A DNA stretch of 64,000 nucleotides, taken from Paracidovorax valerianellae. Its GTDB lineage: Bacteria; Pseudomonadota; Gammaproteobacteria; Burkholderiales; Burkholderiaceae_C. Made by a program: the position numbers and the translations under genes. The notes beneath the pieces are model-generated. The model did no database searches and was not told the DNA's origin. It worked only from the letters and a program-made list of their open reading frames with translations. Positions within the stretch are counted from its first letter, which is position 1. Each line of letters starts with the position of its first letter. The DNA lies in the NCBI RefSeq assembly GCF_900102625.1, contig NZ_FMZC01000005.1, positions 62,001 through 126,000 on the forward strand, in the 5' to 3' direction. Below, one piece after another: positions 1-8,065 of this stretch.

Positions 1-447
1 ATGGCCTCCGAAACCACGCGGCTCGACTTCTACCGTGAGATCTACAGCTACATCAAGGCCAAGGACGCCAGCCTGCGGGTGATCGGCAACCCCGGCATGG
101 TGCCGTCTGCCGGCTACGCCGCGGTGGCCGACGTACTCGTCACCTTCGAAGGCCGCAACGTCACCTACGCCAGCTACGACCCGCGCACCACGCCCTGGCT
201 GTACACGCTGTCCAACAGCCGCCAGAGTTCGCTGGTGCACAACACCGCCACCTGCGCCGACATGCAGCGCGCCGTGCAGTCGGCGGCATCGAACCGCTAC
301 AACGCCGGTCCCATCTACATGACGAACCTCGAATACGACCCCGTGGCCGACGTCGGCAACCCCTGGGACGCCCTGCCGTCGTACTGGACGGGCCTGCTGC
401 AGACGGTGGCGGCGGTGAACCAGGGACGGGCTTTGCCAGGCTGCTGA
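1..447 (+). CDS. Spherulin-4-like (spherulation-specific family 4) protein, 3' part only
   Basis: The frame is open from the first base of the window to the TGA at 445-447, so only the last 148 residues are present. The ATG at position 1 is probably internal, because the family usually carries a Glu-Met pair at the equivalent place after a TIM-barrel strand. The segment with VIGNPGMVP, followed by a strand with DVLVTFEG and a late ITNLEYDP-like stretch (here MTNLEYDPVAD), is typical of the spherulation-specific family 4 (spherulin-4/GH114-GH135-like) barrel. The function in bacteria is not settled; a secreted or surface glycosidase role is an inference. It converges with hisA, and three GAGGCGCG octamers begin at its stop codon. 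The family call is moderately sure; enzymatic activity is unknown. Confidence 0.6.
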   Translation: MASETTRLDFYREIYSYIKAKDASLRVIGNPGMVPSAGYAAVADVLVTFEGRNVTYASYDPRTTPWLYTLSNSRQSSLVHNTATCADMQRAVQSAASNRYNAGPIYMTNLEYDPVADVGNPWDALPSYWTGLLQTVAAVNQGRALPGC

Positions 448-469
448 GGCGCGGAGGCGCGGAGGCGCG
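446..469. repeat. Three perfect tandem GAGGCGCG octamers
   Basis: Copies lie at 446-453, 454-461 and 462-469. The first overlaps the TGA stop of the spherulin-4-like gene, so a change in copy number would alter only the 3' untranslated region. Confidence 0.75.
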
Positions 470-502
470 GCCCGCCAAAACGGGCCCAGGGCCCCTTGGA
501 AC

Positions 503-531
503 GAAAAACGGCTCCCGGTGCCGGGAGCCGT
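503..531 (-). terminator. Rho-independent terminator of the hisCBHA transcript
   Basis: An 11-bp perfect stem (ACGGCTCCCGG at 508-518 pairing with 521-531, two-base loop) is followed, in the minus direction, by a run of five T (504-508 on the plus strand are A). It lies 58 bases past the hisA stop codon, so it should end the his transcript here. Confidence 0.8.
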
Positions 532-588
532 GAATTCAGCGCTTAATAAGGCGAAAGCGGCGACCGGGCCGCCGTCGCCCGGCGTGCT

Positions 589-1335
589 TCAGGCCACGCC
601 GTTCAGTTCATCGGCACGGGTCTGCGCCGACGCGAAATCCAGATCGCCAGAGTAGATGGCACGGCCGCAGATCACGCCTTCGATGCCTTCGTCCTCCACC
701 GCGCACAGCTTCTCGATGTCGGCCATGTTGGCCAGCCCGCCCGAGGCGATGACCGGAATGGTGAGCGACTGCGCCAGCTTGACGGTGGCTTCGATGTTGA
801 TGCCCGAGAGCATGCCGTCGCGGCCGATGTCGGTGTAGATGATGGATTCGACGCCCCAGTCCTCGAACTTCTTGGCGAGGTCCACCACTTCATGGCCGGT
901 GAGCTTGCTCCAGCCGTCGGTGGCGACCTTGCCGTCCTTGGCGTCCAGGCCGACGATGATGTGGCCGCCGAAGGCACTGCAGGCGTCCTTGAGGAACCCC
1001 GGGTTCTTCACGGCGGCGGTGCCGATGATCACGTAGCGCAAGCCGCCATCGATGTACTTCTCGATCGTGTCCAGGTCGCGGATGCCGCCGCCGAGCTGCA
1101 CCGGAATGTCGCTGCCGACTTCCTTCAGGATGGACTTGATGGCCGTGTAGTTCTTGGGCGTGCCGGCGAATGCGCCGTTCAGGTCCACGAGGTGCAGCCG
1201 GCGCGCCCCGGCGACGACCCATTTGCGCGCCATGGCGGCGGGGTCTTCTCCGAAGGTGGTCGATTGGTCCATATCGCCTTGCTTGAGGCGCACGCAGTGT
1301 CCGTCCTTGAGGTCGATGGCGGGGATGAGCAGCAT
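589..1335 (-). CDS. hisA: Phosphoribosylformimino-5-aminoimidazole carboxamide ribotide isomerase
   Basis: HisA isomerises ProFAR to PRFAR by an Amadori rearrangement, the fourth step of histidine synthesis in the cytoplasm. The 248-residue length is normal. The protein opens with [12 protein letters not shown], placing the catalytic Asp at residue 8; the second catalytic Asp is at 131 in VGLDAKDG. Phosphate-binding glycines appear in QLGGGIRD and ASGGLAN, as expected for a (beta/alpha)8 barrel. It follows hisH by about 57 bases and is the last gene before a strong terminator. In most relatives hisF and hisI follow hisA directly; here they do not, so they must lie elsewhere. Confidence 0.96.
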   Translation of the reverse strand: MLLIPAIDLKDGHCVRLKQGDMDQSTTFGEDPAAMARKWVVAGARRLHLVDLNGAFAGTPKNYTAIKSILKEVGSDIPVQLGGGIRDLDTIEKYIDGGLRYVIIGTAAVKNPGFLKDACSAFGGHIIVGLDAKDGKVATDGWSKLTGHEVVDLAKKFEDWGVESIIYTDIGRDGMLSGINIEATVKLAQSLTIPVIASGGLANMADIEKLCAVEDEGIEGVICGRAIYSGDLDFASAQTRADELNGVA

Positions 1336-1392
1336 GATGGAAAGGCTAGGAGGTGCCAGGCCAGGCCACAGGCCCGGCAGGGGGGTTGAGGA

Positions 1393-2061
1393 TCAGGGAT
1401 TCCAGTGAAGGAAGTTGCGATAGAGCGCCAGGCCGTGCTCCGCGCTCTTTTCCGGATGGAATTGCGTGGCAAAAATATTATCGCGCGCAACGGCCGCTGC
1501 AAAGGGGCCGCCGTAGTCGGCTTCGCCCGCGCAATGCGCCGCATCCAGCGGGCGCGCGTAGAAGCTGTGCACGAAATAGAAGTAGCTCTGGTCTGGAACG
1601 CCAGCCCACACCGGGTGCACCGCACCGCCGTGGGGCATCTGGGCGACGCGGTTCCAGCCCATCTGGGGCACCTTGTAGCGGCTGCCATCGGGCTGCAGCC
1701 GGCCACCCAGGTCGAACTTGCGCACGTCGCCGTGGATCAGCGACAGGCCGGGCGTGTCGCCCTCGGCGCTGCGATCGAGCAGCATCTGCATGCCCACGCA
1801 CACGCCGAACATCGGCTTGGCCGCGGCGGCCTCCATCACCGAAGCCTGCAGACCGGATTCGCGCAGTTCGCGCATGCAGTCGGGCATGGCGCCCTGCCCT
1901 GGCAGCACGACCCGCTGCGCGGCGCGCACTTCTTCGGGGCGGGAGGTGACGACCACCGTCCACCCGGTGCCCTCGGCCGCGGCCTGAACGGCCTGCGAGA
2001 CGGAGCGCAGGTTGCCCATGCCGTAGTCGACGACGGCCACGGTTTTTGCTTCACTTTTCAT
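1393..2061 (-). CDS. hisH: Imidazole glycerol phosphate synthase, glutaminase subunit
   Basis: HisH hydrolyses glutamine and channels ammonia to HisF for imidazole ring closure. The 222-residue protein has the class I amidotransferase triad: nucleophile Cys88 in FGVCVGMQ, and His202 and Glu204 in QFHPEKS. The chosen start is the ATG at 2059-2061 (MKSEAKT before [10 protein letters not shown]), the only plausible ATG close to the conserved first strand. That ATG lies inside a copy of the dispersed repeat (2053-2108), and no clear Shine-Dalgarno sequence precedes it. Its obligate partner hisF is not in the window. The gene sits 50 bases after hisB. Confidence 0.95.
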   Translation of the reverse strand: MKSEAKTVAVVDYGMGNLRSVSQAVQAAAEGTGWTVVVTSRPEEVRAAQRVVLPGQGAMPDCMRELRESGLQASVMEAAAAKPMFGVCVGMQMLLDRSAEGDTPGLSLIHGDVRKFDLGGRLQPDGSRYKVPQMGWNRVAQMPHGGAVHPVWAGVPDQSYFYFVHSFYARPLDAAHCAGEADYGGPFAAAVARDNIFATQFHPEKSAEHGLALYRNFLHWNP

Positions 2062-2108
2062 AGCTGCTTGCGCATATTGGATAAGCGCTGGATGCCAATT
2101 TGGCTTAA
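2053..2108 (-). repeat. Dispersed intergenic repeat, copy A (minus orientation)
   Basis: Read on the minus strand this contains a GGC-TCCAGCGC-like core, an ATA-rich middle and the terminal TAGCTATnAAAA block seen in the other copies (for example 19286-19344). The ATG in its GCTATG segment is the start codon of hisH. Confidence 0.75.
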
Positions 2109-2111
2109 ACC

Positions 2112-2750
2112 TTAGAGGGACCCTTTGGTGGAGGGAATGACACCGGCCGCGCGGGGGTCGCGCTCCAGCGCGGCGCGCAGCGCGCGGGCGAAAGCCTTGA
2201 ACACCGTCTCGCACTGGTGGTGGGCGTTGATGCCCTTGATGTTGTCGATGTGCAGCGTGACGCCCGCGTGGTTCACGAAGCCCTGGAAGAATTCGTAGGT
2301 GAGCTGCGTGTCGAACCCGCCGACGCTGCCGGCCGTGAACGGAATGTGCAGGTGCAGCCCCGGGCGGCCCGAGAAATCGACCACCACCCGCGACAGCGCT
2401 TCGTCCAGCGGCACATAGGCGTGGCCGTAGCGGCGGATGCCCTTCTTGTCGCCCACGGCCCGCGCGAACGCCTGGCCGAGGGTGATGCCCACGTCTTCCA
2501 CTGTGTGGTGGCCGTCGATGTGCAGATCGCCTTCGCACTCGATGCGCAGGTCGATCAGGCCGTGCCGCGCGATCTGGTCGAGCATGTGGTCGAAAAAGCC
2601 GATGCCCGTGGACAGGCGGGCTTCGCCCGTGCCGTCGAGGTTTACGCACACGTGGATGCGGGTTTCGGCCGTGTTGCGGGACACCTCCGCAATGCGGTCG
2701 GCATCGGAGCTGTCGGACGGGACGGAAGGAACGAGTGCAGAAGAGGTCAT
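2112..2750 (-). CDS. hisB: Imidazoleglycerol-phosphate dehydratase
   Basis: HisB dehydrates imidazole glycerol phosphate to imidazole acetol phosphate, the step before HisC. This is the monofunctional 212-residue form, without the histidinol phosphatase domain of enterobacteria. The duplicated metal-binding histidine motifs are visible (GFFDHMLDQ with [10 protein letters not shown], then NAHHQCE near the C-terminus). The start is the ATG at 2748-2750, which overlaps the TGA of hisC by four bases (ATGA), implying translational coupling. About 20 residues precede the conserved domain, a common extension in betaproteobacteria. Confidence 0.96.
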   Translation of the reverse strand: MTSSALVPSVPSDSSDADRIAEVSRNTAETRIHVCVNLDGTGEARLSTGIGFFDHMLDQIARHGLIDLRIECEGDLHIDGHHTVEDVGITLGQAFARAVGDKKGIRRYGHAYVPLDEALSRVVVDFSGRPGLHLHIPFTAGSVGGFDTQLTYEFFQGFVNHAGVTLHIDNIKGINAHHQCETVFKAFARALRAALERDPRAAGVIPSTKGSL

Positions 2751-3898
2751 AGGGAAGCCTGGAGCGCGGCGAGCATCTGGGCGTTGTCGGCCGCATTGCC
2801 GACCGTCAGGCGCAGGCAGTTGGCCAGCAATGGGTGCATTGTAGAAACGTTCTTGACGAGCACCTTGCGGGCTTTCATGCCCTCGAAGGTGCGGGCGGCA
2901 TCGGCCACGCGCAGCAGCACCATGTTGGCTTCGCTGTCCCAGGCTTTTTCGACGCCCGGCAGGGCGCGCAACGCGGCCAGCAGCGCGGTGCGCTCCTGGC
3001 GCAGTTCGGCAGCCTGGGCCGCGAACACGTCGGCATGCTCGAGCGCGAACAGCGCCGCCTCGCAGTTGAGCACGCTCACGTTGTAGGGCGGGCGCACCTT
3101 GTCGATCTCGGCCGCGAGCGCGGCCGGGGCGATGAGATAGCCCAGCCGCACACCAGCCAGGCCGAACTTGCTGAGCGTGCGCATCAGCAGCACGTGCGCG
3201 TTGCGGGCCGGCTCGGCGCGCATGCGGTCAATCCACGTGCGGCTGGCGAAGGGCTGGTAGGCCTCGTCCATCACAACGAGGCCGCCCTGCGCGCCCACCG
3301 CGTCGATGATGCGCTGCACGGCGCCCTCGTCCCACAGCGTGGCGGTGGGGTTGTTGGGGTAGGCGATGTAGGTGATGGCCGGACGGTGCCGCGCGATGGC
3401 GGCGAGCATCGCGGGCTCGTCGAGTTCGAAGTCGGCCGTCAACGGCACGCCGACGAAATCCAGCCCCTGCAGTTGCGCGCTCAACGGGTACATCACGAAG
3501 CCGGGCATGGGCGCGAGCATGGTGGCGCGCTGCCCCGCACCGGGCTGGGCGCAGGCCAGTGCCAGCAAGGTGATGAGTTCGTCGGAGCCGTTGCCCAGCA
3601 CCATCGCGTGACCGACGGGCATGCCCGCATAGGCGGCCAGCGCGGCTTTCAGATCGGCGATGCGGTCGCCGGGATACCGATTGAGCGCCAGCGCGCCCAG
3701 CCGTTCACCCAAGGCTTTTTGCAGCGCGTCCGGCAAGCGAAACGGGTTTTCCATCGCATCCATCTTGAGCATGCCCGCCGATGGCTGCACGGCGTACGAA
3801 TGCATGGCGCGCACGTCGGGGCGGATGCGGTCGAGGGCGCCTGCGGCCAGGGAGGCGGCATTGGCGGCAGTGGCAGGGGGCGTGGCGGTGCTCGTCAT
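2747..3898 (-). CDS. hisC: Histidinol-phosphate aminotransferase
   Basis: HisC transaminates imidazole acetol phosphate with glutamate, giving histidinol phosphate. The 383-residue fold-type I PLP enzyme shows the Schiff-base lysine at 244 ([12 protein letters not shown]), the PNNPT motif near 181 and the LGNGSDELI cofactor-binding segment near 101. The start at 3896-3898 (MTSTATPP) overlaps the stop of the upstream PIN-domain toxin gene by four bases (ATGA), and the end overlaps hisB in the same way. hisC is therefore translationally coupled to a toxin gene rather than to hisD, its usual upstream neighbour. Confidence 0.96.
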   Translation of the reverse strand: MTSTATPPATAANAASLAAGALDRIRPDVRAMHSYAVQPSAGMLKMDAMENPFRLPDALQKALGERLGALALNRYPGDRIADLKAALAAYAGMPVGHAMVLGNGSDELITLLALACAQPGAGQRATMLAPMPGFVMYPLSAQLQGLDFVGVPLTADFELDEPAMLAAIARHRPAITYIAYPNNPTATLWDEGAVQRIIDAVGAQGGLVVMDEAYQPFASRTWIDRMRAEPARNAHVLLMRTLSKFGLAGVRLGYLIAPAALAAEIDKVRPPYNVSVLNCEAALFALEHADVFAAQAAELRQERTALLAALRALPGVEKAWDSEANMVLLRVADAARTFEGMKARKVLVKNVSTMHPLLANCLRLTVGNAADNAQMLAALQASL

Positions 3899-4347
3899 TC
3901 GGCGGTGTCCAGTTCGTGGGGGGCGATGAGGAAGGGGTTGATGGGTCGCACGGCGTCCATGGGCTGGTCGTGCGGCAGCGCTTCGGTCAGCAGGTAGCGG
4001 CAACCCTGCTGGTGCGCCGAAGACAGGATGAGCGCATCCCAGTAGCCCAGCCCGTAGCGGTCCTGCAGGTCCCACGCGCCATCGACGGTGTAGGCGTCCA
4101 GGTGCGGCGGTTGCCACACGCGAAAGCGCCGCACCTGGGCGCGCACCTGCTGCAGCGTTTGCGGCCCGCGAAATCGCTGGATGGCCTGGTTGTACAGCTC
4201 GTTGAGCACCTGCGAGCTGACGCGGCCACTGCGCGTTTGCCAGCAGAACGCGAGCCACTCGCGTGCCCGCGCCTGCCTGACCGGATCGCGGTCATCCACG
4301 CTGCACAGCAGCACTTCGGTGTCCACAAAGATGGGAACGGTGCTCAT
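3895..4347 (-). CDS. PIN-domain (VapC-like) putative toxin
   Basis: A 150-residue PIN-domain protein; PIN toxins are Mg-dependent endoribonucleases that usually cut tRNA or rRNA. Acidic residues are seen at Asp9 (IFVDTEVLL), Glu50 (SSQVLNELYNQA) and Asp104 (YWDALILSSA). The last motif reads LLTEALPHDQ, with Glu122 followed by Ala where many homologues have LLTEDL, so one acid is replaced; activity may be altered or kept by Glu122. The start at 4345-4347 overlaps the antitoxin stop (ATGA), and its own stop overlaps the hisC start. This is a classic antitoxin-toxin order, but fused into the his operon. Target and activity are unknown. Confidence 0.85.
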   Translation of the reverse strand: MSTVPIFVDTEVLLCSVDDRDPVRQARAREWLAFCWQTRSGRVSSQVLNELYNQAIQRFRGPQTLQQVRAQVRRFRVWQPPHLDAYTVDGAWDLQDRYGLGYWDALILSSAHQQGCRYLLTEALPHDQPMDAVRPINPFLIAPHELDTAE

Positions 4348-4568
4348 CGCCGGAACAGGATTTCGCGCGGCACATACGGGCCGTCGGAGGCGCCCCAGCT
4401 CTCGAAGCTCAGCGCCTCGCGCATGGCCTGCGCATAGGCGTCTTCCTGGCGCATCTTCTCGGCCAGCCACTCACCCACCAGCCGTGAGACGCTGCTGCCG
4501 CGCTTGGCAGCTTCCACCCGCACCCATTCGGCGGCGGCGTCGTCCATGGTGATGGTCACGTTCTTCAT
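4344..4568 (-). CDS. Ribbon-helix-helix putative antitoxin
   Basis: A 74-residue protein beginning MKNVTITMDD, a beta-ribbon followed by two helices (about 10-22 and 26-41), as in the Arc/MetJ/CopG fold. The C-terminal 30 residues (FESWGASDGPYVPRE) would be the toxin-binding tail. It directly precedes the PIN-domain toxin gene with a four-base overlap, the usual type II arrangement. A 9-bp inverted repeat lies 14 bases upstream of the start and is the likely autoregulatory operator. The fold and partnership are fairly sure; regulation is inferred. Confidence 0.82.
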   Translation of the reverse strand: MKNVTITMDDAAAEWVRVEAAKRGSSVSRLVGEWLAEKMRQEDAYAQAMREALSFESWGASDGPYVPREILFRR

Positions 4569-4581
4569 GGCTGAAATGCTA

Positions 4582-4609
4582 CACGAACTTCGTGGTGCAC
4601 AAGTTCGTG
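4582..4609 (-). promoter_or_regulatory. Candidate operator of the toxin-antitoxin/his operon
   Basis: Arms CACGAACTT (4582-4590) and AAGTTCGTG (4601-4609) are perfect inverted repeats separated by ten bases. The spacing and the position just upstream of an RHH antitoxin start fit an autorepressor site. Confidence 0.6.
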
Positions 4610-4629
4610 CGATTTGAATTAATAACCGT

Positions 4630-4716
4630 TTACCTTCGAGGTAACTTCAAACGAGTTCGCTACGGCATTCCCGAATATCTCGCGGATGGGTTACCAAACA
4701 CTTAACTCTAGGTTAA
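4630..4716. promoter_or_regulatory. Short inverted repeats upstream of the toxin-like gene
   Basis: The 236-base gap between the antitoxin and the plus-strand gene at 4805 is AT-richer than its surroundings. It holds two small dyads: TTACCT/AGGTAA (4630-4644, three-base loop) and TTAAC/GTTAA (4702-4716). Either could bind a regulator. I could not pick a convincing promoter. Confidence 0.35.
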
Positions 4717-4804
4717 ACATCTTGTTTCATCTTGCCGTCTTCTCCGTTTCAGTCTGCGTTTAGCATTCGCCCCCAACAAAAACACAATCTCGAGGGGGGA
4801 TTGA

Positions 4805-5743
4805 ATGAGCGCAGAACTTGCGGCCACGTTCTTCAACGTCGGCTATGGACAGACCCTGGCCCAGTCCATGGACAAGAACCAGGTGGACGTCTTGGTGCTG
4901 ACACAGGGTCAATTCATGAGCATCTTGCAGGACAAGGCTCAGAACAACGCGGCGCTGGAATTTAGCCTGCGCAAGATGCTGTCTCAGTCTACGTTCGGGC
5001 AGTACTGGCAGAAGACGTTCAGTCCAAATGCGGGTGAGCCTTGGGTGGGACCGGCCGCCCAAGGTGCCAATGATGCGCTGGCGATCGTCAAAACACTGAA
5101 CGCGCTCGGTATGGGCGGGGTGGGCAGTTTCATCAAGAACACGGCGACTGGCACATACATCATCATTAAGGGTTACTCGGCAAGGCGCAGCAGCGCCCTG
5201 CAGGGCACCCGTTACCTCGCGACAAACCCAAAGATGCTGCAACTGGGTCTCGGTATCAAGAGCCTGCAGGGCATTGCCAAGGGCGGCTTCATGCTGGGCG
5301 TGGTCGTCTCCACGGGTATCGAGTTGATGGACTTCATGTTCAACGATGAGAAGACCATGTATGACTTGGTAGGTGGGATCGGTGTGGAGGCTGTAAAGGC
5401 GGGACTGGGCGCACTCATCGCCTACGGTGCAGCAGCCACTTTCGGAGGGGTTGTCTCCACCGTGGCCGTGTTGCCTTTGGTTGTTATGGCCGTTGTCGCC
5501 TTTGGTATCGGCACGGGGCTGAATTATCTGGACAACAGCTATGGAGTCAAAAGCAAGGTGATCGCTGCGCTCAAGATGATCCCCGATCAAACGGCCCAGG
5601 GCATGTACTACATCAACACTGCTGCGCAATCTTGGCAGGACGAACTGCGTGACGCCATCGAACAGAAGAAAGTAGAGGCTGGCCGCGCCATCGACCGAGG
5701 CGTGAGAGACTGGCTATGCCGTATCACATGCGTGCGCTACTGA
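4805..5743 (+). CDS. Putative pore-forming/membrane toxin (effector-like protein)
   Basis: A 312-residue protein with a good ribosome-binding site (GAGGGGGGA) before the ATG. There is no signal peptide. Residues 1-100 look soluble and helical. A basic linker at about 120-150 (KGYSARRSS, GTRYLATNPK) is followed by glycine-rich hydrophobic segments near 158-178, 195-213 and 214-240, then an amphipathic, charged C-terminal helix region. This hydrophobic, glycine-rich C-terminal layout resembles membrane-inserting toxins, and loosely the E. coli inner membrane protein YafU. A small three-helix membrane protein gene overlaps or abuts its 3' end, as expected for an immunity gene. Codon use is less GC-biased than in neighbours, suggesting transfer. 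Function is inferred, not shown. Confidence 0.55.
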   Translation: MSAELAATFFNVGYGQTLAQSMDKNQVDVLVLTQGQFMSILQDKAQNNAALEFSLRKMLSQSTFGQYWQKTFSPNAGEPWVGPAAQGANDALAIVKTLNALGMGGVGSFIKNTATGTYIIIKGYSARRSSALQGTRYLATNPKMLQLGLGIKSLQGIAKGGFMLGVVVSTGIELMDFMFNDEKTMYDLVGGIGVEAVKAGLGALIAYGAAATFGGVVSTVAVLPLVVMAVVAFGIGTGLNYLDNSYGVKSKVIAALKMIPDQTAQGMYYINTAAQSWQDELRDAIEQKKVEAGRAIDRGVRDWLCRITCVRY

Positions 5744-5757
5744 AAACCACTGCTGCG

Positions 5758-6255
5758 ATGAACGATATCAAGCAAATCCGAAAGCTTCTCGTGTGGGGCA
5801 TTCCGCTGTACATAGGGCTGATCATTGGCTCCGCTTTGATGGTGGCCTACATCCTCGTCCCCACGGTCGCTGCCATTGTAGTGCGGGCTCCAGCGGTCCG
5901 GATCGCACCTGGCGCACAGTTAGCCCCGTTCATCGCACTTTTTTGCCTGCTAGGCATTGTGGTGGGCGTGATGCGAGCAATACCCTGTAGTGACCGCCTC
6001 ATCAAGAAGTTTGAGTTCGCAGCCAATGCTGCGGTCGTCGCAAGCGGGATTGCTTTGCTGCTGGTCCCCGTCACCTCCGTAGTACAGCGCTTCTACATGC
6101 CAAGCCTGGGCTACTCCGTTTGCTCGGAACTGCAGGGCAACCCGACTATGTGGTTCACCGATTGGGTCCGCGACTCAGCTTGGTGCGTCAAAGGCAAAAG
6201 CCTGGATTGGGTGAACGACCAGGCTGGTTCGGCCATCGGGCACGTCACTCCGTAG
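5758..6255 (+). CDS. Putative membrane immunity protein for the upstream toxin-like gene
   Basis: From the ATG at 5758 the product has 165 residues; an in-frame ATG at 5716 would add 14 and overlap the upstream gene by 28 bases. Neither start has a strong ribosome-binding site, so translational coupling is likely. Three transmembrane helices are seen near residues 10-35, 52-73 and 84-106. A periplasmic C-terminal tail follows with two cysteines (YSVCSELQG and DSAWCVKG) that could form a disulfide. Small multi-helix proteins with such a Cys-containing tail commonly accompany colicin-like or contact-dependent pore formers. I do not recognise the family with certainty; DUF1240-like proteins are a possible match. 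Confidence 0.5.
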   Translation: MNDIKQIRKLLVWGIPLYIGLIIGSALMVAYILVPTVAAIVVRAPAVRIAPGAQLAPFIALFCLLGIVVGVMRAIPCSDRLIKKFEFAANAAVVASGIALLLVPVTSVVQRFYMPSLGYSVCSELQGNPTMWFTDWVRDSAWCVKGKSLDWVNDQAGSAIGHVTP

Positions 6256-6313
6256 GCACCGCAGCCAATGCAATACCTTAAGCGCACAAAGAGCGGACGC
6301 AGGGTGGCCCGGG

Positions 6314-7627
6314 TCAGGCCTTGATCCGCATCTCGGCCGCCCGCGCGTGGGCCTGCAGGCCTTCGCCGTAGGCCAGTTCGGCGGCGATCTTGCCCAGCGT
6401 CTGCGCGCCGGCCTCGCTCACTTCGATCAGGCTGCTGCGCTTTTGGAAGTCGTACACGCCCAGCGGCGACGAAAAGCGGGCCGTGCCGCTGGTCGGCAGC
6501 ACGTGGTTGGGACCGGCGCAGTAATCGCCCAGCGATTCGCTGGTGTAGGCCCCGAGGAAGATCGCACCGGCATGCCGCAGCAGCGGTTCCCAGCGGTGCG
6601 GGTCGCGGCTCGATACCTCCAGGTGTTCCGGCGCGATGCGGTTGCTGATGGCGCAGGCCTCTTCCATGTCGCGGGTGAGGATCAGCGCGCCACGGCCGTT
6701 CAGGCTCTTGGCGATGATCTCGGCGCGGGGCATGGTGGGCAGCAACTGGTCGATGGCGGCCTGCACTGCGTCGATGTAAGCGGCGTCGGGGCTCAGCAGG
6801 ATGGATTGCGCCAGTTCATCGTGTTCGGCCTGGCTGAACAGGTCCATGGCCACCCAGTCGGGCGGCGTGGAGCCATCGGCCAGCACCAGGATTTCGCTCG
6901 GGCCCGCGATCATGTCGATGCCCACGGTGCCGAACACGCGCTTCTTGGCGCTCGCCACATAGGCATTGCCGGGGCCGGTGATCTTGTCCACCTTCGGCAC
7001 GGTGGCCGTGCCATAGGCCAGCGCGGCCACGGCCTGGGCACCGCCCAGGGTGAAGGCGCGGGTCACGCCGGCCACGTGCGCGGCGGCCAGCACCAGCGGG
7101 TTGCGCGCGCCCTGCGGCGTGGGCACCACCATGATGATCTCGCCCACGCCCGCCACGTGCGCGGGAATGGCGTTCATCAGCACGCTCGAGGGGTATGCGG
7201 CCTTGCCGCCCGGCACATAGATGCCCACGCGGTCGAGCGGCGTGACCTTCTGTCCGAGCAGCGTGCCGTCTTCGTCGCGGTAGCTCCAGCTTTCGCCGCT
7301 GGCCCGCTTCTGGGCTTCGTGATAGCGGCGCACCCGGGCGGCGGCGGCCTCCAGGGCCTTGCGCTGCACGGCGGGAATGGCGTCGAAAGCGGCTTTCAAT
7401 TCGTCCTGCGACAGCTCCAGCGCCGCCATGGAATCGACCGCCAGGCCGTCGAAACGCCGGGTGTACTCCAGCACGGCGTCGTCGCCGCGGGCCTGCACAT
7501 CGGCCAGGATGTCGGCCACGCGCTGCTCGATGGCGGCATCGGTCTCGGCGGACCAATGCAGGCGGTCCCGGAAAGCGGTCTCGAAATCGGCGCTATCGGT
7601 ACGCAAACGAACAGGCGTGGCTTTCAT
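6314..7627 (-). CDS. hisD: Histidinol dehydrogenase
   Basis: HisD oxidises histidinol to histidine in two NAD-dependent steps, the last reactions of the pathway. The 437-residue length is typical. Visible motifs include [39 protein letters not shown], the zinc/substrate segment [11 protein letters not shown] and the catalytic Glu-His in APEHLEVSS. The start at 7625-7627 ([10 protein letters not shown]) is supported by family alignment from memory. It lies downstream of hisG and the small periplasmic gene. Its usual downstream neighbour, hisC, is displaced by about 2.4 kb of accessory DNA. Confidence 0.96.
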   Translation of the reverse strand: MKATPVRLRTDSADFETAFRDRLHWSAETDAAIEQRVADILADVQARGDDAVLEYTRRFDGLAVDSMAALELSQDELKAAFDAIPAVQRKALEAAAARVRRYHEAQKRASGESWSYRDEDGTLLGQKVTPLDRVGIYVPGGKAAYPSSVLMNAIPAHVAGVGEIIMVVPTPQGARNPLVLAAAHVAGVTRAFTLGGAQAVAALAYGTATVPKVDKITGPGNAYVASAKKRVFGTVGIDMIAGPSEILVLADGSTPPDWVAMDLFSQAEHDELAQSILLSPDAAYIDAVQAAIDQLLPTMPRAEIIAKSLNGRGALILTRDMEEACAISNRIAPEHLEVSSRDPHRWEPLLRHAGAIFLGAYTSESLGDYCAGPNHVLPTSGTARFSSPLGVYDFQKRSSLIEVSEAGAQTLGKIAAELAYGEGLQAHARAAEMRIKA

Positions 7628-7678
7628 GGTTTTTCTATCTCGATCTCTATCGCGAAAAGGAAGAAAGAACCGCCGGGC

Positions 7679-8032
7679 TCACTCGGTCTCTGCCGATACG
7701 TCGCCCGTCTTGCGGTTGTACTTGAGCGTGATCTTGTCGAGTTCGCAGAGGTTGAAGCCCTCCCACTCGACTTCCGACGAATCGTCGGTGAACACGACCT
7801 TGATGTCCTGCACGCAATGCTTGGTGTCGCCGAACTTGAACTTGCGCGACGCGCCGTTCACCAGTTGGTTGCGGCCCAGGCGGTCGCTGCCCCACTTGTC
7901 CATCTTGGTGGGCGAGATGTACACCTCGTTGAGCGCATAGCCGGTGCGGTTGACCAGCGTGAAGTCCGCATCGGCGGCGAAGGAGGCGCCGCTCAGAGCC
8001 AGACAACCCAGCACCAAGATTTTTTTGAACAT
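7679..8032 (-). CDS. Small secreted protein of unknown function
   Basis: The start is the ATG at 8030-8032, with GAGG six bases before it, giving 117 residues. A signal peptide is clear: MFKKILVLGCLALSGASFA, with likely cleavage near residue 20. The mature domain (about 97 residues) starts DFTLVNRTGYALNEVYIS and has two cysteines (73 and 95) and two tryptophans (47 and 90), consistent with a small beta-rich, possibly disulfide-bonded, periplasmic domain. I recall similar proteins in Burkholderiales databases mislabelled argininosuccinate lyase; nothing here supports that activity. It lies between hisG and hisD on the same strand, but a link to histidine synthesis is not evident. Confidence 0.75.
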   Translation of the reverse strand: MFKKILVLGCLALSGASFAADADFTLVNRTGYALNEVYISPTKMDKWGSDRLGRNQLVNGASRKFKFGDTKHCVQDIKVVFTDDSSEVEWEGFNLCELDKITLKYNRKTGDVSAETE

Positions 8033-8065
8033 GGAACACCTCAGATTTTTGAAACATAAGATGCA

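Noticed and set aside
5847-6074. Minus-strand small frame within the immunity-like gene
   Set aside because: It is fully covered by the plus-strand membrane-protein frame, which has clear transmembrane segments.
7679-8032. Argininosuccinate lyase annotation for the small secreted protein
   Set aside because: The product is 117 residues with a signal peptide and none of the lyase signature motifs.
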